64,000 nt of DNA from Streptomyces pactum (GCF_002005225.1 NZ_CP019724.1:6576001-6640000); one strand, 5' to 3'. Numbered from the stretch's first letter, positions 37,585 to 47,902 are shown. Numbers and translations: made by a program. Notes: a model not told the origin generated them from the sequence alone.

Positions 37585-38975
37585 TTATACGCCCTGGCTG
37601 ACAGAGCTCATCTTGAAATCGGGGACCCGCAGCGCGGGCATCGCCGCCCTGGTGAACCAGTCGCCCCATTCCCTGGGCAGCGTCTTCTCCGTGCGCCCGG
37701 CCTCCGTGGCCCGCCCCAGCAGACTCACCGGTGACTCGTTGAACCGGAAGTTGTTCACCTCGCCGACGACCTCGCCGTTCTCGACGAGGTAGACACCGTC
37801 CCGGGTCAGCCCGGTCAGCAGCAGCGTCGCCGGATCGACCTCGCGGATGTACCAGAGACAGGTCAGCAGCAGCCCGCGCCCGGTGGACGCGACCATCTCC
37901 TCCAGGGAGCGGTCGGTGCCGCCGTCCAGGATCAGGTTGCCGATCGCCGGTGCCACCGGCAGTCCCGTGAGCCCGGCGCTGTGCCGGGTGGTCGTCAGCC
38001 GGTTCAGCTCGCCCGCACGGATCCAGTCGGTGGCCCCGACCGGCAGCCCGTTGTCGAACACCGACTGGTCACCGCCCGAGGAGTGCGCGACCACGAAGGG
38101 CGCGCACTGAAGACCCGGCTCGTGCGGATCGCCGCGCAGGGTCAGCGGCAGCTCGCCGAGCCGCTCGCCGACGCGCGTGCCGCCGCCCGGCTTGGAGAAC
38201 ACCGTGCGCCCCTCGGCCGCGTCCCGCCCCGAGGCCGACCACAACTGGTAGATCAGCAGGTCCGCGACCGCGGTCGGCGGCAGCAGCGTCTCGTACCGGC
38301 CCGCGGGCAGCTCCACCCGCCGCTCGGCCCAGCCCAGCCGTACGGCCAGCTCGGCGTCGAGCGCCGCCGGATCGACGTCCTTGAAGTCCCGCGTGGCGCG
38401 CCCCGCCCACGCCGACCGGGTGCGGTCCGGTGACTTGGCGTTCAGCTCCACCGTCCCGCTCGGCTGGTCGTGCCGCAGCCGCAGCCCCGTGGACGTACCC
38501 ATGTACGTCGACGTCAGCTCGTGGTTGGCGAAGCCGTACAGTTCCCGCCCGCCCGCCCGCGCGCGTGCGAACGCCTCCCCGAGGGCCGGCGCGAAGTCGG
38601 CGAACACCTCGGACGAGGTCTCCGCGGGCGCGTCGGTGTAGTCCGGCGCGGCCGGTACGCCGGTGACCAGCGGCTGCGCGTCCTCGGCCGGTCCGGCGCC
38701 GCGCGCGGCGGCCTCCGCGGCGCGGACCAGGGGCTCCAGCTCGTCCACGGTCACCGCCGAACGCGACACGACCCCGGACGCCGTGCCCTCCCGCCCGTCC
38801 ACGGTGGCCACGACGGTGAGTGTGCGCCCGCGCGTGACGCCGTTGGTGGTGAGCGCGTTGCCCGCCCAGCGCAGGTTGGCGGTGGACTCCTCGTCGGCGA
38901 TGACCACACAACCGTCGGCCCGGGACAGCTCCAGTGCCCGCTCGACGATCTCGTGCGGCCTGCTCGTACGCGCGC

Positions 38976-38979
<4 letters not shown>
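37585..38979 (-). CDS. pmbA: PmbA/TldE-like subunit of the TldD/TldE metalloprotease
   Basis: A 464-residue TldD/PmbA-family protein that lacks the HExxxH zinc motif, as expected for the TldE (PmbA) partner. Features: VVIADEESTANLRWAGNALTTNG near the N-terminus, PSGTVELNAKSPDRTRSAWAG in the middle, QSVFDNGLPVGATDWIRAGELNRL, and VENGEVVGEVNNFRFNESPVSLL near the C-terminus. ATG 38979 overlaps the tldD stop (ATGA), so the two subunits are made together. In other bacteria TldD/E degrades antitoxin and matures modified peptides; its substrate here is unknown. Confidence 0.9.
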
Positions 38980-40499
<1,520 letters not shown>

Positions 40500-40788
40500 C
40501 TGCGTCTCTTTCTGTCGACGTGACCGGTCGTCTGCCGCGACACCGGGGGCTGCGCCGCATCATGTCGCGTCGGGCCGGACGGGGACCACACCTTTCGGGC
40601 CGCGAGCGGGCTCTCGCGGCCGGGCTCTTTCTGTAGGGACCCGACAGTCAGTCCCGTAAGCCACTGTGGGTGCCCGAGTCTCTGCGGACGGGCGGGGACC
40701 GATAGGTTTTCGAGGAAGCCGCCTGTCATCGCCGCCTGTCAACCGGGTGTTCGGGCGGGTACAAGACCGCTATCGAAAGGGTGATCCG

Positions 40789-41508
40789 TTGAGCCGCTCG
40801 GTTCTCGTCACCGGAGGCAACCGGGGCATCGGCCTCGCCATCGCCCGCGCTTTCGCCGACGCCGGTGACAAGGTCGCGATCACGTACCGCTCGGGTGAGC
40901 CGCCGACGGCCCTGACCGACTTGGGCTGCCTCGCCGTCAAGTGCGACATCACCGACAGCGAGCAGGTGGAGCAGGCCTACAAGGAGGTCGAGGAAGCGCA
41001 CGGCCCCGTCGAGGTCCTGGTCGCCAACGCCGGCGTGACCAAGGACCAGCTCCTGATGCGCATGTCGGAGGAGGACTTCACCTCCGTCGTCGACACCAAC
41101 CTCACCGGCACCTTCCGCGTCGTCAAGCGCGCCAACCGTGGCATGCTGCGCGCCAAGAAGGGCCGCGTCGTCCTCATCTCGTCGGTGGTCGGGCTGCTCG
41201 GCTCCGCTGGGCAGGCGAACTACGCCGCGTCCAAGGCCGCCCTGGTCGGGTTCGCGCGCTCCCTCGCCCGTGAGCTGGGCTCGCGCAACCTCACCTTCAA
41301 CGTCGTCGCGCCGGGCTTCGTCGACACGGACATGACCAAGGCGCTCACCGACGAGCAGCGGTCGAACATCGTGTCGCAGGTGCCGCTGGGCCGGTACGCG
41401 CAGCCCGAGGAGATCGCCGCGACGGTGCGGTTCCTCGCCTCGGACGACGCCTCGTACATCACTGGAGCCGTCATTCCCGTTGACGGCGGACTGGGAATGG
41501 GTCACTGA
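40789..41508 (+). CDS. fabG: 3-oxoacyl-[acyl-carrier-protein] reductase FabG
   Basis: A NADPH-dependent SDR of fatty-acid elongation, 239 residues. It begins with a TTG codon at 40789 (AAAGG eight bases upstream), giving the start LSRSVLVTGGNRGIGLAIA as in other Streptomyces FabG; the longer frame from 40666 lacks conserved sequence. Motifs: TGGNRGIG, ANAGVTKDQLLMRM, SSVVGLLGSAGQANYAASKAAL with Ser-Tyr-Lys complete, and VAPGFVDTDMT. It sits five bases before fabI, so the two reductases of the elongation cycle form an operon. Confidence 0.95.
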   Translation: MSRSVLVTGGNRGIGLAIARAFADAGDKVAITYRSGEPPTALTDLGCLAVKCDITDSEQVEQAYKEVEEAHGPVEVLVANAGVTKDQLLMRMSEEDFTSVVDTNLTGTFRVVKRANRGMLRAKKGRVVLISSVVGLLGSAGQANYAASKAALVGFARSLARELGSRNLTFNVVAPGFVDTDMTKALTDEQRSNIVSQVPLGRYAQPEEIAATVRFLASDDASYITGAVIPVDGGLGMGH

Positions 41509-41513
41509 TCACC

Positions 41514-42281
41514 ATGAGCGGAATCCTCGAGGGCAAGCGCGTCCTGATCACCGGTGTGCTGATGGAGTCGTCCATCGCCTTCCACACCGCCAAGCTGGCC
41601 CAGGAGCAGGGCGCCGAGATCATCCTGACCGCGTTCCCGCGGCCCACGCTGACCGAGCGCATCGCCAAGAAGCTGCCCAAGCCCACCAAGGTCATCGAGC
41701 TGGACGTCACCAACGACGAGCACCTCGGGCGCCTGGCCGACATCGTCGGCGAGGAGCTGGGCGGCCTCGACGGCGTCGTGCACTCCATCGGCTTCGCGCC
41801 GCAGGACGCGCTCGGCGGCAACTTCCTGAACACGCCTTTCGAGTCGGTCGCCACCGCCATGCACGTCTCGGCGTACTCCCTGAAGTCGCTGACCATGGCC
41901 TGCCTGCCGCTGATGCAGAACGGCGGCTCGGTCGTCGGCCTCACCTTCGACGCCCAGTACGCCTGGCCGCAGTACGACTGGATGGGCCCGGCCAAGGCCG
42001 CCCTGGAGGCCACCAGCCGCTACATGGCGCGTGACCTGGGCAAGCAGAACATCCGCTGCAACCTCGTCTCCGCGGGCCCGATCGGCTCGATGGCCGCCAA
42101 GTCCATCCCGGGCTTCGCCGAGCTGGCCTCCGTGTGGGACAACCGCGCCCCGCTGGAGTGGGACCTGAAGGACCCGGAGCCCGCCGGCCGCGGTGTCGTC
42201 GCGCTGCTGAGCGACTGGTTCCCGAAGACCACGGGCGAGATCGTCCACGTCGACGGTGGTCTGCACGCCGTCGGCGCCTGA
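41514..42281 (+). CDS. fabI: Enoyl-[acyl-carrier-protein] reductase FabI/InhA
   Basis: The last reductase of the fatty-acid cycle, 255 residues. FabI/InhA hallmarks: GKRVLITGVLMESSIAFHTA, with the SSIA nucleotide-binding segment; VVHSIGFAPQDALGGNF; and the active-site pair in GLTFDAQYAWPQYDWMGPAKAAL, a Tyr-x6-Lys arrangement with closer InhA-like context. ISAGPI-type NLVSAGPIGSMAAKSIPGF follows. Starts with ATG 41514, immediately after fabG. Likely the target of isoniazid/triclosan-type inhibitors as known for the family. A terminator follows at 42297. Confidence 0.95.
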   Translation: MSGILEGKRVLITGVLMESSIAFHTAKLAQEQGAEIILTAFPRPTLTERIAKKLPKPTKVIELDVTNDEHLGRLADIVGEELGGLDGVVHSIGFAPQDALGGNFLNTPFESVATAMHVSAYSLKSLTMACLPLMQNGGSVVGLTFDAQYAWPQYDWMGPAKAALEATSRYMARDLGKQNIRCNLVSAGPIGSMAAKSIPGFAELASVWDNRAPLEWDLKDPEPAGRGVVALLSDWFPKTTGEIVHVDGGLHAVGA

Positions 42282-42296
42282 CCGCCGGCCTTCTCG

Positions 42297-42325
42297 GGGC
42301 CCGCGTCCCGCACGGGCGCGGGCCC
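42297..42325 (+). terminator. Hairpin terminator after fabG-fabI
   Basis: GGGCCCGCG (42297-42305) pairs with CGCGGGCCC (42317-42325) across an 11-base loop, followed by TTGG; 15 bases beyond the fabI stop. Confidence 0.75.
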
Positions 42326-42439
42326 TTGGCGTGTCACCCGTTCGGCCCAGCCGGCCGGGCGGCGGGGCGACCGGCGGCGCACGCTGAAGTACGTCTCCAC
42401 CACGCGCTTTCCTCCCCAGTACGGCCGAGGAGGTCCCTT

Positions 42440-42790
42440 GTGCGTCCGTTTCCCCGCCTGGCCTCGGCGACCGTCGCCCTCGCGTGCGTGCTGATCCTGC
42501 CGAACGAAGCGATGTCCCACGCGCGCGTGCCCGCCGCGGGCGCCGCGTCGGGAGGGCTCTTCGGCGCCGAGTGCAGGGTGCGCGTCGACGCGTCCGACGT
42601 GACCGCCTACTGCCACAACCCGTATCCCGAGACCGACCACGTGCGTCTGCACGTCGAGTGCGCCCGCTGGTGGGACCTAGACGGCGACGGTCCGGCGGTC
42701 GTGGCCGGGCCCGCGCAGACCGTACGGCTGGACGGACGCTGCTGGAAGGACGTCCAGGCGGCGTGGGTCAGCCACCAGCGGGCGCGCTGA
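42440..42790 (+). CDS. Small secreted protein with four Cys, function unknown
   Basis: A 116-residue protein, GTG start at 42440 behind GAGGAGG. A signal peptide is evident in VRPFPRLASATVALACVLIL with likely cleavage after SHA or AAG near residue 30-38. The mature part contains four Cys (AECRV, AYCHN, VECARW, GRCWKD), suggesting two disulphides. No family is recognised. Its last 23 bases overlap the convergent GntR gene (stop at 42768), an unusual 3' overlap that could give antisense effects. Confidence 0.75.
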   Translation: MRPFPRLASATVALACVLILPNEAMSHARVPAAGAASGGLFGAECRVRVDASDVTAYCHNPYPETDHVRLHVECARWWDLDGDGPAVVAGPAQTVRLDGRCWKDVQAAWVSHQRAR

Positions 42791-43460
42791 GCCTGCCCGG
42801 GCGGCACTGGAACGGATAGCCGGCCGCCTCCTCCGCGGCCGTCACGGCGTCCCCCGCGCGGATCGCGTCGACCAGCCGCGTGTGGTCCATGTGCGTCTCC
42901 GGCGTCAGCACGCTGCCGACGTCCACGCGCAACCAGTCCCGCATCACCTCGCCCAGGTCCGCGTACATCGCGGTCATCACGTCGTTGTGCGAGGCGGCCA
43001 CGACGGCCAGGTGAAAGGTCGCGTCCGCCGTCACGAACGTCTCCGTGTCGCCCGACTCCCAGGCCTCCTCGCGGCGTACCAGCAGCGCGTCGAGCTGCTT
43101 GAGGTCCCTCTCCGTGCGCCGCTCGGCGGCGAGCCGGGCGGCGGCGGACTCCAGGGTCGAACGCAGCTCGGCGATGTGCCGGGGGTCGGCGTCGGCGAAG
43201 CGGCGCTGCATCACGCCCGCCAGCTCGCTGGTGGCCACGACGTACGTACCGGAACCCTGGCGGATGTCCAGCAGGCCGTTGTGGGCCAGCGCGCGAACCG
43301 CCTCGCGGACCGTGTTCCGGGCGACACCGAGCTGCTCGACCAGCTCGGGCTCGGTCGGGATGCGGGAGCCGACCGGCCACTCACCCGAGGCGATCTGCTG
43401 GCGCAGCGCCGCGATGACCTGCTCGGACAGCGCCGAACGACGCGGGTGACTCAGGGGCAT
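42768..43460 (-). CDS. GntR/FadR family transcriptional regulator
   Basis: A 230-residue regulator. The N-terminal winged helix has the GntR pattern ASGEWPVGSRIPTEPELVEQ followed by LGVARNTVREAVRALAHNGLLDIRQGSGTYV (about residues 27-75). The C-terminal FCD domain (ELRSTLESAAARLAAE, DATFHLAVVAASHNDVM) supplies possible metal and ligand residues. It is divergent from an MFS exporter with 58 bases between starts. A perfect palindrome AATCAT-CCC-ATGATT lies in that gap, so it probably represses itself and the exporter. Confidence 0.9.
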   Translation of the reverse strand: MPLSHPRRSALSEQVIAALRQQIASGEWPVGSRIPTEPELVEQLGVARNTVREAVRALAHNGLLDIRQGSGTYVVATSELAGVMQRRFADADPRHIAELRSTLESAAARLAAERRTERDLKQLDALLVRREEAWESGDTETFVTADATFHLAVVAASHNDVMTAMYADLGEVMRDWLRVDVGSVLTPETHMDHTRLVDAIRAGDAVTAAEEAAGYPFQCRPGRLSAPAGG

Positions 43461-43489
43461 GGCTCACCTTCGCACGCGAGTGGACAATC

Positions 43490-43504
43490 AATCATCCCAT
43501 GATT
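43490..43504. promoter_or_regulatory. Palindromic operator between the GntR regulator and MFS exporter genes
   Basis: AATCAT, a three-base CCC spacer, then ATGATT: a perfect 6-3-6 inverted repeat, AT-rich in a GC-rich genome. It sits 29 bases upstream of the regulator start and 14 bases upstream of the exporter ATG. This is the right size and place for a FadR-type GntR dimer. Confidence 0.65.
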
Positions 43505-43518
43505 CTATGATGGATCTC

Positions 43519-44961
43519 ATGGCTAGTGACGAAACCCGGACGGAGACTCGTACGGACACCCGGACGGACACCCGGACGGACACCCGGACCGGATCCCCGG
43601 AGTCCGCGACCCCCGGCGAGCCGGCCGCGCCCGGTGCCCGGGTGCCCGGCAGCGCGCCCGCAACGCCCGGCACGCGCGCGTGGACGACGTGGACGACCCG
43701 CCTGCTCCTCCTCGGCATCGTCCTGGCCGCGTTCAACCTGCGCCCCGCCATCACGAGCCTGGGCGCGCTCCTGGAAGAGGTCCGCGACGGGCTCGGCATG
43801 AGCGGCAGCGTGGCCGGGCTGCTCACGTCCGTGCCCCCGCTCTGCTTCGCCGTCTTCGGGGTCACCGCCCCGCGGCTGGCCCGCCGCTTCGGACCCGGTG
43901 CGGTGGTCTGCGCGGGCATGGTCGCCATCACCGCGGGCCTGCTCATACGCCCGTACGCGGGCGGTACGGCGGGCTTCCTGGCCGCCACCGCCCTCGCGCT
44001 GATGGGTATCGCGGTCAGCAACGTCCTGATGCCGGTCATCGTCAAGCGCTACTTCCCCGACCGGGTCGGTTCCATGACCGGCCTGTACTCGATGGCGCTC
44101 GCCTTCGGCACCTCGATCGCCGCCGCGGCGACCGTGCCCGTGACGAACGCGCTGGGCGGGCACTGGCAGCCCGGCCTCGCGGTGTGGGCCGCGGTGGGGG
44201 CGGCGGCCGTTCTGCCCTGGATCCCGTTCGTACGGGACCGGAAGGCACCGTCCACGCCGTCGCCCGCCCGGGACGTCGCCGACGGGGACGGCGCCGACGA
44301 GGCCACCGCGGAGTCCGCCCGGGCGGCGACCGCGCGTACCGACCGGCCGGCGGAGCGGCCCGCCGAGCAGCCGCCGCTGCGGATCACCCGCAGCCGGACG
44401 GCCTGGGCGCTCGCCGTCTTCTTCGGCCTCCAGGCCACCGCCGCCTACATCACGATGGGCTGGATGGCACAGATCTTCCGGGACGCGGGCGTCTCCGCCG
44501 GCACCGCGGGGCTGCTGCTCGCCGTCATCATGGTGATGGGCGTGCCGCTCGCCTTCGTCATCCCGCGCGTGGCGACCCGCCTGCCCCATCAGGGCCCGAT
44601 CGTGCTGGTACTGGGTGTGTGCGGGCTCGCCGGATACGCCGGCCTGTACTTCGCCCCGGCCGGCGGCGCCTGGGCCTGGGCCCTGCTGCTCGGCGTCTCC
44701 AACTGCGCCTTCCCGCTCGCGCTGACCATGGTCGGGATGCGGGCCAGGACCGGCGCGGGTGTCGCCCAGCTCTCCGCCTTCGCGCAGAGCACCGGTTACC
44801 TGATCTCCATCCCGGGGCCGCTGCTGGTGGGCGTGCTGTACCAGCACAGCGGGGGCTGGGGCCTGCCGATCGCGCTGATGAGCGCCCTGATGGTGCCGCA
44901 GATCGTGGTGGGTTTCCTGGCGGGACGCGACCGCACGGTGGAGGAGGAAGCGGCCCGCTGA
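43519..44961 (+). CDS. MFS transporter, CynX/NimT type
   Basis: A 480-residue twelve-helix major facilitator. CynX-family features: RLLLLGIVLAAFNLRPAITS in the first helix, GLLTSVPPLCFAVFGVTAPRLARRFGP, and GNVLMPVIVKRYFPDRVGSMTGLYS-like text (SNVLMPVIVKRYFPDRVGS). The N-terminal tail of about 35 residues holds Thr-Arg-Thr-Asp repeats from a 12-base tandem (ACCCGGACGGAC). ATG 43519 is chosen; ATG 43507 and 43510 are nearby alternatives. The loop between helices 6 and 7 is long and Ala/Glu-rich. Probably exports a compound sensed by the divergent GntR protein. Confidence 0.88.
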   Translation: MASDETRTETRTDTRTDTRTDTRTGSPESATPGEPAAPGARVPGSAPATPGTRAWTTWTTRLLLLGIVLAAFNLRPAITSLGALLEEVRDGLGMSGSVAGLLTSVPPLCFAVFGVTAPRLARRFGPGAVVCAGMVAITAGLLIRPYAGGTAGFLAATALALMGIAVSNVLMPVIVKRYFPDRVGSMTGLYSMALAFGTSIAAAATVPVTNALGGHWQPGLAVWAAVGAAAVLPWIPFVRDRKAPSTPSPARDVADGDGADEATAESARAATARTDRPAERPAEQPPLRITRSRTAWALAVFFGLQATAAYITMGWMAQIFRDAGVSAGTAGLLLAVIMVMGVPLAFVIPRVATRLPHQGPIVLVLGVCGLAGYAGLYFAPAGGAWAWALLLGVSNCAFPLALTMVGMRARTGAGVAQLSAFAQSTGYLISIPGPLLVGVLYQHSGGWGLPIALMSALMVPQIVVGFLAGRDRTVEEEAAR

Positions 44962-45016
44962 CCCCGGCGGCTGCTCACTGACTGTGGCGGGCTGCCCCGG
45001 CAGCCACCTGCCCGCG

Positions 45017-45090
45017 CCGGTCGGTGGCCCGCCTGCCCGCGCAGTCGGTGCTCCGTCTGCCCCGGTCGGTGGCCCGCCTGCCCCGGTGCG
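45017..45090. repeat. Tandem repeat of about 22-24 bp
   Basis: GGTCGGTGGCCCGCCTGCCC, a variant GCAGTCGGTGCTCCGTCTGCCC, and GGTCGGTGGCCCGCCTGCCC again follow each other head to tail between the MFS gene and the mini-protein gene. Confidence 0.75.
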
Positions 45091-45114
45091 GGCGACGGAT
45101 GCGAGACTTGCCGT

Positions 45115-45231
45115 ATGCCAGTCCTCGACCCGAACCCTCAGCACGGCCAGAAGAAGATGTTGATCGTCTTCGGTGCCTTCCTGGCGATTTTCGTGATCAT
45201 CGGCATCATCGCGACGATCGCGTCGCCGTGA
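45115..45231 (+). CDS. 38-residue membrane mini-protein (SGM_5486 type)
   Basis: The ORF encodes MPVLDPNPQHGQKKMLIVF followed by one transmembrane helix (about residues 15-35, rich in Ile, Phe and Ala) ending IASP. It matches the Streptomyces SGM_5486 transporter-associated mini-protein family as I recall it, and here lies downstream of an MFS transporter gene. There is no clear RBS. GAGACT six bases before the ATG resembles the -10 of leaderless Streptomyces transcripts. A partner role for the transporter is inferred from name and position only. Confidence 0.75.
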   Translation: MPVLDPNPQHGQKKMLIVFGAFLAIFVIIGIIATIASP

Positions 45232-45255
45232 CGCCGGCCTCGCCCGGCCGATGGT

Positions 45256-45302
45256 GGGGTTAACCCCCCATCCCCTAGGGGGTGAGGGTCAGGGTCAAGT
45301 GG
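45256..45302. promoter_or_regulatory. Double palindrome and direct repeat upstream of a small membrane gene
   Basis: GGGGTTAACCCC (45256-45267) is followed by CCCCTAGGGG (45272-45281) and then by direct repeats of AGGGTC (45285-45296). All lie 110-160 bases upstream of the ATG at 45414. The C-run/G-run palindromes recall metal-sensor (CsoR-like) operators but do not match closely. Confidence 0.4.
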
Positions 45303-45413
45303 GTGGACCTCCGGATGGGTCGGGGCCCGCGGATTCCGTAGTTTCGAGATGTGCCCGCGACAGGCGGGCCGCGGAGCACGGACCGGGACGCCCGAAGACC
45401 AGCGGAGGCACTC

Positions 45414-45620
45414 ATGTCGGCCACTACCCACACCCGGCCTCCCCAGGCGACCCGGGGTGGCGTCGAGACCCGGCTGCCCTGGTGGGCCCTGGCCCTGCCG
45501 GTGCTCGCCTTCGTCACGCTGCTCCTGCTGATACTCAACCCCTCCGAGGCCCACGCCGCCGCGGGCGAGCCCGCGATCTCCCACCTCCTGGAGCGGGTGC
45601 GGCAGCTCACCGCGCACTGA
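45414..45620 (+). CDS. Small membrane protein, function unknown
   Basis: A 68-residue protein, ATG 45414 with GGAGG five bases upstream. A polar N-terminus (MSATTHTRPPQATRGGVE) precedes one hydrophobic helix, PWWALALPVLAFVTLLLLIL (about 24-43), then NPSEAHAAAGEPAISHLLER. The helix followed by AHA-AA could be a signal peptide or an anchor. No family is recognised. It has its own palindrome-rich upstream region. Confidence 0.7.
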   Translation: MSATTHTRPPQATRGGVETRLPWWALALPVLAFVTLLLLILNPSEAHAAAGEPAISHLLERVRQLTAH

Positions 45621-45712
45621 GGCCCGATCGGCACCCGGGCTGCGCCTGAGGCGGTGAATCGGCATGTCAACTCCCTGCGCCCCGTGGCCTGTTTCATGCG
45701 AAGCTGGATGCC

Positions 45713-46231
45713 ATGAGCGTCGCAGAACCCCGCAGGATCGTCCTTTTCCGGCATGCGAAAGCCGACTGGCCACAGGTGACCGACCACGAACGGCCGCTCG
45801 CCGATCGGGGGCGCAAGGACGCCGCAGAGGCCGGGCGCCGGCTGGCGGATACCGGCATCGCCTTCGACCAGGCCCTGTGCTCCACCTCGACCCGGACTCG
45901 CGAAACCTGGAAGCTCGCCGTCCAGGAGTTCCCGCAGCGGCCGAAAACCGTCTATGAGGAGCGGATCTACGAGGCCTCGCCCGGCGAGCTGATCGCCGTG
46001 CTCAACGAGACCCCCGACGACCTGCGGAACGTACTGGTGATCGGCCACAACCCGGGCATGGAGGGACTCGCCGAGATCCTGGCCGGCTCGACCGAGGAAG
46101 AAGCCCGCGAACGGATGGGCAGCAGGGGCTTCCCGACCGCCGCCTTCGCCGTTCTGACCTTCACCGGCTCCTGGAAGGACGTGGAGCCGGGCGCGGCCTC
46201 CCTCGCCGACTACTGGGCGCCGACCGACTGA
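45713..46231 (+). CDS. SixA-like histidine phosphatase
   Basis: A 172-residue protein of the histidine phosphatase superfamily, short SixA-like branch. The catalytic RHG-equivalent is VLFRHAKADWP (His about 14); STSTRTRETW supplies the second Arg; VIGHNPGMEGLAE holds the second His (about 113). The substrate may be a phosphohistidine protein or a small phosphate ester; sequence does not decide. It is followed by a bidirectional terminator shared with convergent serB. Confidence 0.9.
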   Translation: MSVAEPRRIVLFRHAKADWPQVTDHERPLADRGRKDAAEAGRRLADTGIAFDQALCSTSTRTRETWKLAVQEFPQRPKTVYEERIYEASPGELIAVLNETPDDLRNVLVIGHNPGMEGLAEILAGSTEEEARERMGSRGFPTAAFAVLTFTGSWKDVEPGAASLADYWAPTD

Positions 46232-46290
46232 TCCGGCTCACGCCGATCCGGTCCTACGCCGGTCGAGCCCCGAGCTGATCCGACTCCGCG

Positions 46291-46328
46291 CCGCGGGGCC
46301 CGGAACCCGTGCGGTCCGGGCCCCGCGG
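46291..46328. terminator. Bidirectional hairpin between the sixA-like gene and serB
   Basis: A perfect 14-bp stem (46291-46304 with 46315-46328) with a ten-base loop between convergent genes. Confidence 0.85.
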
Positions 46329-46463
46329 CAGGTCGGGCCTCGCTGTGTCCGGCCCTCGCCGTTCCGCCGCGCGCTCGCCGGGTCCTCGCACGGGCAGCCC
46401 GGCGTGGCGGTGCGCCAGGCCGCCGGCGTCGGATCGCCCCGGGCCGGGCGCCCGCCCGCCGGG

Positions 46464-47708
46464 TCAGATCCGGTCGAGAGGCAGACCGAGGCCCTCGCCG
46501 AGGCCCTCCTCCAGGGTGTCCGCCGCCTCGACCTCTTCGCGGGTGATGCCCAGCAGATACAGGACGGTGTCGAGGAAGGGCACGTTGACCGCCGTGTGCG
46601 CGGCCTCCCGCACCACCGGCTTGGCGTTGAAGGCGACGCCCAGCCCGGCCGCGTTCAGCATGTCCAGGTCGTTGGCGCCGTCACCGATCGCCACGGTCTG
46701 CGACAGGGGGACGGCCGCCTCGGCGGCGAACCTGCGGAGCAGCCGCGCCTTGCCCGCCCGGTCGACGATCTCCCCGGTGACCCGCCCGGTGAGCTTTCCG
46801 TCGACGATCTCCAGCGTGTTGGCCTGGGCGAAGTCCAGCCCCAGCCGTTCCTTGAGGTCGTCGGTGACCTGGGTGAAGCCACCGGAGACGACCCCCACCT
46901 GGTAGCCGAGCCGCTTCAGCGTACGGATCAGGGTGCGGGCGCCCGGCGTCAGCCGCACCTCGCTGCGCACCTTCTCCACCACCGAGGCGTCCAGCCCCGC
47001 CAGCAGCGCCACGCGTGCGTGCAGCGACTGCTCGAAATCCAGCTCCCCGCGCATCGCGGCCGCCGTCACCTCGGCGACCTGGTCCTCGCAGCCGGCGTGC
47101 GCGGCGAACAGCTCGATGACCTCGTCCTGGATCAGCGTGGAGTCCACGTCCATCACGACCAGGCGCTGCGCCCGCCGGTGCAGACCCGCCGAGACGACCG
47201 CGACGTCCACACCGAGCGCCGCGGCCTCGGTGGCCAGCGCGGTGCGCAGGGGCTCGGTCTCCACGCCGGACACCGCGAACTCGACGGCGGTGACCGGGTA
47301 CTTGGCCAGCCGGAAGATACGGTCGATGTTGCTGCCGGACTCGGTGATCCGGGCCGCTATGGCGGCGGTCGCCTCCGCGGTGAGCGGGTGGCCGAGCACC
47401 GTGACCAGGGAGCGGCCGAGACCGCGCGGCCGGTTGTCGCCGATGCCGGAGATGATCTCCGCCTGCAGCTTCAGCGACTCCGCCCAGCCGTGGACGGTCG
47501 CCCGCAGGTCGCCCTCCAGGCCCCGGGGCGGCTCGGTCACGAGCGCGCACAGCACGATCCGGCCACGGGTGACGACCTGCTCGATGTCGACCACGTCGAC
47601 GGAGTAGGCGGCGAGGGTGTCGAACAGGCCGGCCGTGATGCCCGGTCGGTCCTTGCCGAAGATCTTGACGAGAAGCGTGGGAACGTCAGAGGTCTGCGAA
47701 GCGCTCAT
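46464..47708 (-). CDS. serB: Phosphoserine phosphatase SerB
   Basis: The last enzyme of serine synthesis, 414 residues. The N-terminal half has two ACT-like modules (VPTLLVKIFGKDRPGITAGLF at about residue 9 and ITESGSNIDRIFRLAKYPVTAVEF). The HAD catalytic half has RLVVMDVDSTLIQDEVIELF (Asp nucleophile about 187), VGVVSGGFTQV and VAIGDGANDLDML. Start ATG 47708 with GGAG upstream; the frame extends to 47846 without support. The two-ACT architecture matches actinobacterial SerB, in which serine can act as regulator. Confidence 0.94.
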   Translation of the reverse strand: MSASQTSDVPTLLVKIFGKDRPGITAGLFDTLAAYSVDVVDIEQVVTRGRIVLCALVTEPPRGLEGDLRATVHGWAESLKLQAEIISGIGDNRPRGLGRSLVTVLGHPLTAEATAAIAARITESGSNIDRIFRLAKYPVTAVEFAVSGVETEPLRTALATEAAALGVDVAVVSAGLHRRAQRLVVMDVDSTLIQDEVIELFAAHAGCEDQVAEVTAAAMRGELDFEQSLHARVALLAGLDASVVEKVRSEVRLTPGARTLIRTLKRLGYQVGVVSGGFTQVTDDLKERLGLDFAQANTLEIVDGKLTGRVTGEIVDRAGKARLLRRFAAEAAVPLSQTVAIGDGANDLDMLNAAGLGVAFNAKPVVREAAHTAVNVPFLDTVLYLLGITREEVEAADTLEEGLGEGLGLPLDRI

Positions 47709-47902
47709 GGTGCTCCAACCGTATCCGGCACCCGGTGCCTTCCGCCGCCGAGGTCCGCCTGACGGACACGACACCCGGGCTGGCCCGGCTCGCTCCGTCT
47801 CTCGCCGTCGCCCCCGGACACGGAGGAGTCGGGCGTCCCTCGCCACGGTGAGGAAGGCGGCCGGCCCCGGGCCGCCCCGCAGGGGCCGCGGAGGCCGCCG
47901 TA

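Noticed and set aside
40598..40621. 9-bp hairpin GGCCGCGAG/CTCGCGGCC between tldD and fabG
   Set aside because: Lies between divergent genes, so a terminator makes little sense; no clear role and such stems are common at this GC content.
45272..45282. CsoR copper operator
   Set aside because: Only the CCCCTAGGGG core fits; the flanking bases of known operators do not match and no copper gene is adjacent.
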